Shown piece by piece: positions 15,507-23,019 of a DNA stretch of 64,000 nucleotides; the stretch's first letter is position 1; each line of letters starts with the position of its first letter. This DNA comes from Streptomyces hiroshimensis (lineage in GTDB: Bacteria > Actinomycetota > Actinomycetes > Streptomycetales > Streptomycetaceae). Under the pieces are notes generated by a model. That model saw nothing but the letters and a program-made list of their open reading frames with translations, ran no database searches and was not told the DNA's origin. The translations under genes and the position numbers were made by a program. The stretch lies in the NCBI RefSeq assembly GCF_014650335.1, contig NZ_BMUT01000005.1, positions 313,744 to 377,743 on the forward strand, given 5' to 3'.

Positions 15507-16276
15507 GCAGTGCAGGCGGGCCGGTCGTCTTCGACGCGCACACCCTCCCGGCCGACGACAACGTCAACCCGTACGCCTTCAGCGTGGACCTCGACGGTCA
15601 GTGGTTCCTGCAGAAGGGCAAGATGATCGCCTATTACGGGCGCATCGACTTCCACGGCATCGGCCACGGCCGCCTCGACCGCCTCATCGCCCACAGCTTC
15701 CACTCCCCGCTGCACGCCGCGGACTGGGTGGTCGCCGAGGGCAAGGGCAAGATGCTGCTCGCCGACCGCAGCTTCGACGTCAACTCCTACGACCTGGAGG
15801 ACGGCAATCTGACGGTGCGGTCGGGCAATCTGCTCGCCTTCCAGCCGTCGCTCTCGCTGAAGCAGTCGATCGTCCCCGGCTTTCTCACGCTCATCGGCAC
15901 GGGCAAGTTCGTGGCCGCCTCCAACGGGCCCGTCGTCTTCGTGGAGCCACCCGTCCGGGTGGACCCGCAGGCCCTCGTCGGCTGGGCCGACTGCCCCTCG
16001 CCCTGCCACCACTACGACCACCAGTACCTGCGGGGGGTGCTCGGCGGCGTGCGTGCCTTCACGGGCCTGGGCGGCACCTCGGGCGAGGAGCACCAGTTCG
16101 AGTTCGTCGGCGCCGGTACGGTGCTGCTGCAGTCCACGGAGCAGCTGATGGCCGGGATCCCCACCGGTGAGACGCCCCAGCAGGAGGGGGTCCCCCACGC
16201 AAGCCCGCCGAATCAGCCAACCACCCCCCGGATGCCCGGCCAGCTCGGAGACCTCCAGCGCCGCTTCGGGCTGTGA
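15503..16276 (+). CDS. AIM24 family protein (copy 3 of 3)
   Basis: 257 residues starting at the GTG that overlaps the copy 2 stop. The AIM24 core covers about residues 20-225 (GKMIAYYGRIDF; GTGKFVAASNGPVVF; a Cys-Pro-Ser-Pro-Cys-His-His patch near 165-172; LLQSTEQL). It has an extra Pro/Gln-rich C-terminal tail of about 35 residues ahead of its final helix. The CxxxCHH patch, absent from the other two, might bind a metal; this is inference. Confidence 0.83.
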   Translation: MSSAGGPVVFDAHTLPADDNVNPYAFSVDLDGQWFLQKGKMIAYYGRIDFHGIGHGRLDRLIAHSFHSPLHAADWVVAEGKGKMLLADRSFDVNSYDLEDGNLTVRSGNLLAFQPSLSLKQSIVPGFLTLIGTGKFVAASNGPVVFVEPPVRVDPQALVGWADCPSPCHHYDHQYLRGVLGGVRAFTGLGGTSGEEHQFEFVGAGTVLLQSTEQLMAGIPTGETPQQEGVPHASPPNQPTTPRMPGQLGDLQRRFGL

Positions 16277-16360
16277 GCGGTACTCTGCGGAGTGTGACGT
16301 CGAACGTGTGACCTCACGCTCCGCGGCCGGCGCCTGCCTGGCGCCCCGCACCACAATTGG

Positions 16361-16394
16361 TTAACCTTTCAACTTTCTTAGGTAGAATTCCTCT
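16361..16394 (+). promoter_or_regulatory. promoter of the second MarR gene, probable leaderless start
   Basis: TTAACC (16361-16366), a 16-nt spacer and TAGAAT (16383-16388) are followed after 6 nt by the ATG. The strongly AT-rich stretch 16353-16394 also contains the 8-bp palindrome GGTTAACC (16359-16366), a plausible autoregulatory site. Confidence 0.6.
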
Positions 16395-16877
16395 ATGTCT
16401 ATGGACACCGAGAACGGCACCCGCTGGCTCAGCGAAGAGGAACAGCGCGCCTGGCGCGCCCACCTGGACGTCAGCCGCCTGCTGATGCACCAGCTCGAAC
16501 GGGATCTGCAGCCGTTCGGCCTCACCAACAACGACTACGAGATCCTGGTCAACCTCTCGGAGTCCGAGGACCACCGCATGCGGATGAGCGACCTCGCGAC
16601 CGCGACCCTGCAGTCCAAGAGCCGCCTCTCGCACCAGATCACCCGCATGGAGAACGCGGGCCTGGTCCGGCGCGAGAACTGCGAGTCGGACCGCCGGGGC
16701 CTGTACGCCGTCCTGACGGAGCACGGCTGGGACACGATGCGGCAGGTCGCGCCGCACCATGTCGCCTCCGTGCGCGAGCACTTCATCGACCTGCTCGGCG
16801 AGGCGGACCTCAAGGCCCTGCACGCCTCCCTGGCCCCGGTCGCCCAGCACCTGCGCTCCCTGCGCGGCCGCGCCTGA
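16395..16877 (+). CDS. MarR family transcriptional regulator
   Basis: 160 residues. The winged helix-turn-helix occupies about residues 50-115 (NDYEILVNLSE ... RMSDLATATLQSKSRLSHQITRMENAGLVRRENC), with the wing ESDRRGLYAVLTEHGWD. The ATG at 16395 sits 6 nt after a -10 hexamer, so the transcript is probably leaderless; a second ATG at 16401 would be the alternative. The stop codon lies in the first unit of a 14-bp tandem repeat. It may regulate itself or the AIM24 operon just upstream; neither can be shown from sequence alone. Confidence 0.88.
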   Translation: MSMDTENGTRWLSEEEQRAWRAHLDVSRLLMHQLERDLQPFGLTNNDYEILVNLSESEDHRMRMSDLATATLQSKSRLSHQITRMENAGLVRRENCESDRRGLYAVLTEHGWDTMRQVAPHHVASVREHFIDLLGEADLKALHASLAPVAQHLRSLRGRA

Positions 16878-16912
16878 GGGAGCGCGCCTGAGGGACCGCT
16901 CCTGAGGGAGCG
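16871..16912. repeat. three tandem 14-bp repeats overlapping the marR stop
   Basis: Units at 16871-16884, 16885-16898 and 16899-16912 share the pattern C(G/T)CCTGAGGGA(G/C)CG; a degenerate CCGAGGGA follows at 16922. The TGA in unit 1 is the marR stop codon. The array lies between convergent genes. Confidence 0.85.
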
Positions 16913-16929
16913 CGGCCGCACCCGAGGGA

Positions 16930-18891
16930 TCAGGGGCGGGCCGTGCCCATGTAGTCCGCCCAGATCCGGGCCGGGAAGGCGTTGCCCCGCTGCCCCTCCT
17001 CGCCGCCCAGGTCCGACACCGGCAGGAGCGGGCCGCCCTCCGGCTTCGTACGGAACACCGTGACGGCCGTGGACAGATTCCCGCTCCAGCCGGTGAACCA
17101 GGCCGACTTCAGCCGGTCCTGGTCACCGGTGCGCCCCGCCGACCACGAGCCCCCGTCCGGGTCGCGGAGGGCGCGCGCCACCTCCTCCGCCACGTCCTTG
17201 TCCAGCGCCTGCCGCGCCTTCGCCCGGCTTTCGAAACCGCCCACCGACGCGCCGTCCTTGATGACCTTGGTGACGGAGTAAGGGTCGTTCTGCAGGCCCT
17301 GGTTGGCGAAGGTCCCGTACGCCGCCGCCATCCGGATCGCGCTCGGCGTGGACGTGCCGACGGGGAAGGCCTGTTCCAGCTCGGCCATGCTGCTCTTGAG
17401 CAGGCCCGCCCGGACGGCCGTGTCCCGCACCTTCTTCAGTCCCACCTCCTGGCCCAGCCGCATATAGGTCGCGTTGCCGCCCGCCGTCAGGGCCTGGCGG
17501 AGGGTGGGGTGGTTCCCGTCGGGGCCGGAGTCGCGGCCCGAGTCCTGCGCCGGCCGGAGCCTGCCGCTGTCGTCGTAGTAGCTGCCGGGGTCCACGCCGT
17601 TCTGCAGCGCGGCGGCGAGGACGAAGGGCTTGAAGGCGGATCCCGCCGGAACGCCCGACGTGTCGGCGTTGTTGGCGAAGTGCTTCGTGGCGTCGGGCCC
17701 GCCGTAGAGCGCGAGGACGGCGCCGTCCGAGGGCCGCACGGAGGCGGCCCCCGCCTCGACGTCCGTATCGGATTCCGGCCGCTTCTTGGGGTCGATGCCC
17801 TTGCCGAGGACGCCGTCGACCGCCTTCTTCAGCTGCTGCATGCGGCTCTTGTCGAAGGTGGTGTGGATCCTGTAGCCGCCGTGGGCCAGATCCTGGTCGG
17901 TGAGCATGGCCCGCTGCCTGATGTCCTTGTTGGCGACATCGACGAGATAGCCGGCCTGGCCGCCGAGCCCCGCGGACATCGACTGCTTGCGGGGCTCGGG
18001 GAAGGAGCGGTACGTGTCCCGCTCCGCCTGGGACATGCGCCCGGTCTTCACCTCCCGGTCCAGGATCCACTTCCAGCGGTCCTCGGCCCGCTCGTGGTTG
18101 CTCCTGCTCACCGCCGGGTCGTAGAGCTCCGCGCCCTTCAGCAGGGCGGCGAGCATGGCGCCCTGGCTCGGATCGAGCTTCTTCGCCGGGATGCCGTAGT
18201 ACGCCTGGGCGGCGGCCTCGATCCCGTACGCCCCGCGCCCGAACCAGCTGGTGTTGAGGTAACCCTGCAGGACCTCCTGCTTGCTCTTCGTGCGGTCCAC
18301 CTTCAGCGAGATGACGAACTCCTTGACCTTGCGGGTGGCGGTCTGCTCCTGCGAGAGGTAGGTGTTCTTCACGTACTGCTGGGTGATCGTGGAGCCGCCC
18401 TGGGTCTCCTCGCCCCCCGCCGTGCTGGCGAAGGCCCGCAGGAGGCCCTTGAACGACACCCCGCGGTCACGGTAGAAACTCTCGTTCTCGGCCGCTATCA
18501 CCGCGTTCTGCGTGGACTCCGGCACGTCGGACAGCCGGACGATGGTGCGGTTGACCTCGCCGACGCTCGCCAGCCGTGAACCGTCCGACCAGTAGTAGGT
18601 GTTGGCCTCCTGGCGGGCCGCGGCGTTCTCGTCGGGGATGTCGACGCTCGCGTAGACGCACGCGAACAGCCCGGCCACGCCGCCGAGGCCGAGCAGGAAG
18701 GTGCCGCCCGTCAGCCGCCACGACGGCAGCCAGCGGCGCACGCCCCGTCTGCCCTGACGGGGGTAGTCGATGAAGCGCTTGCGGGCTTCCGGTTCCTCTG
18801 TCCTGCGGCGGCGGGGACGCAGCTTGTGCCGGTTCTTACTCAAGGGCTGATCGCTCTCGACGGAAACGGGGACGTCAACGAAGACGATCAT
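16930..18891 (-). CDS. class A penicillin-binding protein with altered transpeptidase motifs
   Basis: 653-residue bifunctional-type peptidoglycan synthase: basic cytoplasmic N-terminus, one membrane anchor (about residues 60-82), a GT51 glycosyltransferase domain (about 100-290; catalytic Glu135 in ENESFY, GGSTITQQYVKN at 165-176, RKVKE, GYLNTSWFGRGAYGIEAAA) and a transpeptidase domain (about 380-620). The nucleophile motif is intact (Ser418-AF-Lys421), but the SxN motif reads Gly471-Gly-Asn473 and the KTG motif reads Arg587-Thr-Gly589. There is no PASTA domain. I infer active glycan polymerisation and possibly weakened or altered cross-linking. The exact start is uncertain because no good ribosome binding site is visible; TTG or GTG codons a little downstream are alternatives. 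Confidence 0.88.
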   Translation of the reverse strand: MIVFVDVPVSVESDQPLSKNRHKLRPRRRRTEEPEARKRFIDYPRQGRRGVRRWLPSWRLTGGTFLLGLGGVAGLFACVYASVDIPDENAAARQEANTYYWSDGSRLASVGEVNRTIVRLSDVPESTQNAVIAAENESFYRDRGVSFKGLLRAFASTAGGEETQGGSTITQQYVKNTYLSQEQTATRKVKEFVISLKVDRTKSKQEVLQGYLNTSWFGRGAYGIEAAAQAYYGIPAKKLDPSQGAMLAALLKGAELYDPAVSRSNHERAEDRWKWILDREVKTGRMSQAERDTYRSFPEPRKQSMSAGLGGQAGYLVDVANKDIRQRAMLTDQDLAHGGYRIHTTFDKSRMQQLKKAVDGVLGKGIDPKKRPESDTDVEAGAASVRPSDGAVLALYGGPDATKHFANNADTSGVPAGSAFKPFVLAAALQNGVDPGSYYDDSGRLRPAQDSGRDSGPDGNHPTLRQALTAGGNATYMRLGQEVGLKKVRDTAVRAGLLKSSMAELEQAFPVGTSTPSAIRMAAAYGTFANQGLQNDPYSVTKVIKDGASVGGFESRAKARQALDKDVAEEVARALRDPDGGSWSAGRTGDQDRLKSAWFTGWSGNLSTAVTVFRTKPEGGPLLPVSDLGGEEGQRGNAFPARIWADYMGTARP

Positions 18892-19360
18892 CGACCAAGA
18901 TCCGGTTCAGCGATCCATGTGAGCGTTCCATGACAGCCCCCCCGGGGGGCGCACGGCTATTGAGCCACGCGGCCCACCACTGCAAACACGCCGCCGGGCC
19001 GGCGCCGCCCCGGCGGCCCGGCTGTCCGGAAGCGGAACGGGCTTCCTGCGGCGCCGGGGATTTCCGCCATGGCGCGTTCCGCTTCCCTCGGCGCCCGGCC
19101 TGCGGTGTCGCTGCGAGCGCCGCCCGCGGCGTACGAGGAGTTGTTGCCAACCGCCGACCGGCCGCTTTTGCGCACTTGCCGGTGGCCTGCCACCCGCGGG
19201 AATGCAGGGAGTTGAAAGCACGACTTCCCGGGACCGTGCGCTGACCCGAAACCCTCTGGTTCGCCCGTGGCGGGAGCTCCTAGATTTCCGGGCGGCAGGG
19301 CGAAGGCCTCGGGCGTTTTCCGGGGCCCCAGCCGAGAATCCCGTAGGAAAGGAATTCGGC
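18892..19360. other. 469-nt intergenic region with a long inverted repeat
   Basis: This separates the divergent penicillin-binding protein and ricin-fold genes. Open frames on the minus strand here have no ribosome binding site and poor codon bias. The main structure is a perfect 12-bp inverted repeat (19028-19039 and 19075-19086, arm GGAAGCGGAACG) around a 35-nt spacer. A TAGATT near 19283 is a possible -10 for the downstream secreted protein. Confidence 0.5.
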
Positions 19361-19852
19361 ATGCCGAAAACCAGGAAGATCGCACTCGGCACCGCCGCGG
19401 CGGGCCTCCTCGCGGGTACCGTCGCACTGACCGGGACCCCGGCCACGGCCGCCCCGGCCCCCGCGACCGTGACCAAGTCCATCCAGGTCTACAGCGACGA
19501 CACCAACCTCGACGAGTACGCCGGCGTCGACGTGTGGACGCGGGACTCCCGCCACAGCTGGCAGGTGTGGGACCTCACCCAGCTGCACGACGGCTCCTAC
19601 ACGATCAGAGGCCGCCACTTCGGCAAGTGCCTCTCCGCCACGAGCCGCGGCCAGAAGGTGACGCAGAGCCCCTGCAACTCGGGGAACCTGGCCCAGCGCT
19701 GGACCCTGGACACCACCGCGGACACCACCACGATAGAAAGCCTGAAGTTCAAGGGGGACGTCCTCCAGGCGCACGGCATGGACCAGCCGGTCTATCTCCA
19801 GGCCAAGGGAACGGGCAGGGCCGCCCAGCAGTGGGGCCTGTACGTCAAGTAG
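19361..19852 (+). CDS. secreted ricin-type beta-trefoil (RICIN) protein
   Basis: 163 residues from an ATG with an AGGAAAGGAA ribosome binding site. A typical Sec signal peptide spans residues 1 to about 30 (KTRKIALGTAAAGLLAGTVALTG, cleavage near ATA-AP). The mature 130 residues resemble a single beta-trefoil unit with YTIRGRHFGKCLSA, CNSGNLAQRW (QxW motif) and a closing AAQQWGLYVK. By family knowledge RICIN domains bind carbohydrates; no catalytic domain is attached. I infer an exported sugar-binding or inhibitor-like protein. Two Cys could form a disulfide. Confidence 0.8.
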   Translation: MPKTRKIALGTAAAGLLAGTVALTGTPATAAPAPATVTKSIQVYSDDTNLDEYAGVDVWTRDSRHSWQVWDLTQLHDGSYTIRGRHFGKCLSATSRGQKVTQSPCNSGNLAQRWTLDTTADTTTIESLKFKGDVLQAHGMDQPVYLQAKGTGRAAQQWGLYVK

Positions 19853-19930
19853 CTTATAAGGCCGGGTAATTCGTTCACCGGCCCGAGGCAAGAGAATTCG
19901 GCGCATTACCGCTGCCCCGCAACCCGCATG

Positions 19931-19964
19931 AGTGAGCCCGGCGTGCTGATACGCCGGGCTCATT
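19931..19964. terminator. bidirectional terminator between the RICIN gene and meaB
   Basis: GAGCCCGGCG/CGCCGGGCTC 10-bp stem (19934-19943, 19952-19961), extendable to 13 bp with one G-T pair, with an 8-nt loop, between convergent genes. A smaller GGCCGGG/CCGGCC hairpin precedes it at about 19860-19884. Confidence 0.85.
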
Positions 19965-19983
19965 CCTGCGTTCCCGCCCGCTT

Positions 19984-20940
19984 TCAGCTCTCGGTGAGCC
20001 CCGCGACCAGCTCGTCGGCCGCGGCGTACGGGTCCAGCGTGCCCGCCACGATGCGCTCGGCCAGGGCGCCGAGCCGGCGGTCGCCGTGGAGGTCGGCGAT
20101 GCGTTCGCGCAGGGCCGTGACGGCGATGGTCTCGACCTCGCGGGCGGCCCGGGACGTGCGGCGGTCCGCGAGGACACCCCGCTCCTCCATCCAGGCCCGG
20201 TGCTTCTCCAGCGCCTCGACCAGCTCGTCCGTGCCCTCGCCGCGCGCGGCCACGGTCTTGACGATCGGGGGCCGCCAGTCGCCCGGGCTCCTGGACTCGC
20301 CCAGGCCCAGCATGTGGTTGAGCTCGCGGGCCGTGGCGTCGGCGCCGTCGCGGTCGGCCTTGTTGACGACGTAGACGTCGCCGATCTCCAGGATGCCCGC
20401 CTTCGCGGCCTGGATGCCGTCACCCATGCCGGGGGCCAGCAGCACCACGCTCGTATCCGCCTGGGAGGCGATCTCCACCTCGGACTGGCCGACACCGACC
20501 GTCTCGACGAGGATCACGTCGCACCCGGCCGCGTCCAGGACGCGGATGGCCTGCGGGGCGGCCCAGGCCAGGCCGCCCAGATGGCCGCGCGTGGCCATGG
20601 AACGGATGTACACCCCCGGGTCGGAGGCGTGGTCCGACATCCGGACGCGGTCGCCGAGCAGGGCGCCGCCCGAGAAGGGCGAGGACGGGTCGACGGCCAG
20701 CACCCCGACCCGCTTGCCCATCCGGCGGTACGCGCTGACCAGCGCCGACGTGGACGTCGACTTGCCGACGCCCGGCGAGCCCGTGAGGCCCACGACGTAC
20801 GCGCCGCCGGTCAGCGGGGCCAGGGCGGCCATGACGTCGCGCAGTTGCGGGGACGCCCCCTCCACCAGCGAGATCAGCCGGGCCACGGCGCGCGGCCGGC
20901 CTTCGCGGGCCTGCTCCACCAGTGCGGGGACGTCCACCAT
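19984..20940 (-). CDS. meaB: methylmalonyl-CoA mutase-associated GTPase MeaB
   Basis: 318-residue G3E GTPase that gates cobalamin loading and protects B12-dependent acyl-CoA mutases. The Walker A is GSPGVGKS (54-61); switch and Walker B regions are VDPSSPFSGGALLGDR and ILVETVGVGQSE; the guanine-specificity motif is NKAD. It lies 38 nt downstream of the thiolase gene on the same strand, so the two are probably one operon. Its client could be the methylmalonyl-CoA mutase elsewhere in the genome or the IcmA of this window. Confidence 0.95.
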   Translation of the reverse strand: MVDVPALVEQAREGRPRAVARLISLVEGASPQLRDVMAALAPLTGGAYVVGLTGSPGVGKSTSTSALVSAYRRMGKRVGVLAVDPSSPFSGGALLGDRVRMSDHASDPGVYIRSMATRGHLGGLAWAAPQAIRVLDAAGCDVILVETVGVGQSEVEIASQADTSVVLLAPGMGDGIQAAKAGILEIGDVYVVNKADRDGADATARELNHMLGLGESRSPGDWRPPIVKTVAARGEGTDELVEALEKHRAWMEERGVLADRRTSRAAREVETIAVTALRERIADLHGDRRLGALAERIVAGTLDPYAAADELVAGLTES

Positions 20941-20978
20941 TCAGTGCTCCGTTCCGGTAATCCTCGGGAGGCGTGAAA

Positions 20979-22190
20979 TCACTTGCCGGGGACGCGGATG
21001 ATCAGGGCGTCGCCCTGGCCGCCGCCGCCGCACAGGGCCGCCGCGCCGACGCCGCCGCCGCGCCGCTTGAGCTCCAGCGCGAGGTGGAGGACGGTGCGGG
21101 CGCCGGACATGCCGATCGGGTGGCCGAGCGCGATGGCACCGCCGTTGACGTTCACCTTTTCCGGGGATACGCCGAGGTCCTTGATTGACTGCACGAGGAC
21201 GGCGGCGAACGCCTCGTTGATCTCGATGAGATCGAGGTCCTCGACCGTCAGGCCCTCGCGGCGCAGCGCGTGCTGGATGGCGTTGGAGGGCTGGGAGTGC
21301 AGGGAGTTGTCGGGACCTGCGACGTTGCCGTGGGAGCCGATCTCGGCGATCCACTCGAGGCCCAGCTCCTCGGCCTTGGCCTTGCTCATGACGACGACGG
21401 CGGCGGCGCCGTCGGAGATCTGCGAGGAGGTGCCGGCGGTGATCGTGCCGTCCTTGCTGAAGGACGGGCGCAGCCTGCCGAGGACCTCGGTGGTGGTGTC
21501 GCCGCGGACGCCCTCGTCGTGGGCGAAGACCACCGGGTCGCCCTTGCGCTGCGGGACCTCGACGGGGGTGATCTCGGCCTCGAAGATGCCGTTCTTCTGG
21601 GCGGCGGCGGCGCGCTGGTGGGAGCGGGCGCCGATCTCGTCCTGGGCGGCGCGGCCGATGCCGAGGCGGGTGTTGTGGTTCTCGGTGGAGGCGCCCATGG
21701 CGATGGACTCGAAGGAGTCGGTGAGGCCGTCGTGGTCCATCGAGTCGAGCATCTCGATGGCGCCGTACTTGTAGCCCTCGCGGGACTTGGGCAGCAGGTG
21801 CGGGGCGTTGGTCATGGACTCCTGGCCGCCGGCCACCACGATGTCGAACTCGCCCGCGCGGATGAGCTGGTCGGCCAGCGCGATGGCGTCGAGGCCGGAG
21901 AGGCAGACCTTGTTGATGGTGAGGGCGGGGACGGACATGGGGATGCCGCCCTTGACGGCCGCCTGGCGGGCCGGGATCTGCCCGGCGCCGGCCTGCAGCA
22001 CCTGCCCCATGATCACGTACTGCACCTGGTCGCCGCCGATGCCGGCCCGGTCGAGCGCGGCCTTGATGGCGAAGCCGCCCAGCTCGGCCGCGGAGAAGCT
22101 GCGCAGGGAGCCGAGCAGCTTGCCCATGGGCGTGCGGGCGCCCGCGACGATCACGGAAGTGGTGCCGGCTTTGCCGTTCGTACCAGTCAT
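20979..22190 (-). CDS. acetyl-CoA C-acetyltransferase (thiolase)
   Basis: 403-residue thiolase that condenses two acetyl-CoA to acetoacetyl-CoA or cleaves it. The acyl-accepting Cys is Cys96 (NKVCLSG). The C-terminal catalytic pair is His in GGAIALGHPIG and Cys in ALCGGGGQG. It shares an operon with meaB and is divergent from the epimerase gene mce; 3-hydroxybutyryl-CoA dehydrogenase, which uses the same C4 pool, lies 18 kb away. It could feed the ethylmalonyl-CoA route or storage-lipid turnover. The ATG has a GAAAGGG ribosome binding site. Confidence 0.95.
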   Translation of the reverse strand: MTGTNGKAGTTSVIVAGARTPMGKLLGSLRSFSAAELGGFAIKAALDRAGIGGDQVQYVIMGQVLQAGAGQIPARQAAVKGGIPMSVPALTINKVCLSGLDAIALADQLIRAGEFDIVVAGGQESMTNAPHLLPKSREGYKYGAIEMLDSMDHDGLTDSFESIAMGASTENHNTRLGIGRAAQDEIGARSHQRAAAAQKNGIFEAEITPVEVPQRKGDPVVFAHDEGVRGDTTTEVLGRLRPSFSKDGTITAGTSSQISDGAAAVVVMSKAKAEELGLEWIAEIGSHGNVAGPDNSLHSQPSNAIQHALRREGLTVEDLDLIEINEAFAAVLVQSIKDLGVSPEKVNVNGGAIALGHPIGMSGARTVLHLALELKRRGGGVGAAALCGGGGQGDALIIRVPGK

Positions 22191-22340
22191 GGCAGCGGCC
22201 CTTTCGGGTGGTGGATGGTCGACGGGGCATCCGGCGCTTCCGGCCGGGGGTCCGGGGGTTGCCCCCCGGGGAGTGCAGCACGGTGGTTTCCGTCAATGTA
22301 CTGAGCGGTACCCGCGGGGTCACCGGGCAGCGGGTGTGAT

Positions 22341-22367
22341 CGCAAGCACGTTGCGTACACGTTGCGT
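22341..22367. promoter_or_regulatory. direct and inverted repeats before mce
   Basis: CACGTTGCGT occurs twice, 11 nt apart (22347-22356 and 22358-22367), i.e. on the same face of the helix. The first copy also forms the inverted repeat CGCAA-N5-TTGCG (22341-22355). This lies 31-57 nt before the mce start in the divergent mce/thiolase promoter region. Confidence 0.4.
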
Positions 22368-22397
22368 GACCAAGCCGTGCGGCGGTGCACTGGTGCC

Positions 22398-22838
22398 ATG
22401 CTGACGCGTATCGACCACATCGGGATCGCCTGCTTCGACCTCGACCGGACTGTCGAGTTCTACCGTGCCACGTACGGCTTCGAGGTGTTCCACACCGAGG
22501 TCAACGAGGAGCAGGGCGTTCGCGAGGCCATGCTCAAAATCAATGAGACCTCCGACGGCGGGGCCTCCTACCTGCAGCTGCTGGAGCCCACGCGGGAGGA
22601 CTCCGCGGTGGGCAAGTGGCTGGCGAAGAACGGCGAGGGCGTTCACCACATCGCGTTCGGCACGGCGGACGTGGACGGGGACTCCGAGGGCATCCGGGAC
22701 AAGGGCGTGCGGGTGCTCTACGACGAGCCGCGGATCGGTTCGATGGGCTCGCGGATCACCTTCCTGCACCCCAAGGACTGCCACGGCGTGCTGACGGAAC
22801 TGGTCACCTCGGCGCCCCCGGCGGACCGGGAGCACTGA
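22398..22838 (+). CDS. mce: methylmalonyl-CoA epimerase
   Basis: 146 residues of the vicinal-oxygen-chelate (glyoxalase-like) fold; it racemises (2S)- and (2R)-methylmalonyl-CoA between propionyl-CoA carboxylase and the B12-dependent mutase. Likely metal ligands are His7 (RIDHIGIA), His83 or His84 (GVHHIAFGT) and Glu134 (LTEL), with Gln60. The ATG at 22398 follows the divergent promoter region shared with the thiolase-meaB operon. No clear ribosome binding site is visible. Its place next to meaB supports the assignment over other glyoxalase-fold enzymes. Confidence 0.92.
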   Translation: MLTRIDHIGIACFDLDRTVEFYRATYGFEVFHTEVNEEQGVREAMLKINETSDGGASYLQLLEPTREDSAVGKWLAKNGEGVHHIAFGTADVDGDSEGIRDKGVRVLYDEPRIGSMGSRITFLHPKDCHGVLTELVTSAPPADREH

Positions 22839-23019
22839 CCCTCACCTCCCCCGGCCGGTAGAGTGCGGGTTCGGCCGGGGTTCTGGGGTGGGGGCACCGG
22901 ACCGGGCTGTACCGATGATCTGACACCATTTCTTCGGAAGGGCGGGCTCCGGATTCCAACCGATACACGCGGGAACGGGCCGGCCGCCAAGGCGACCAGG
23001 GGACGGATGGGACCGCGCA

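Noticed and set aside
18875..19482. Possible small minus-strand genes in the gap between the penicillin-binding protein and RICIN genes
   Set aside because: Frames have mixed codon bias and no ribosome binding site; no family recognised.
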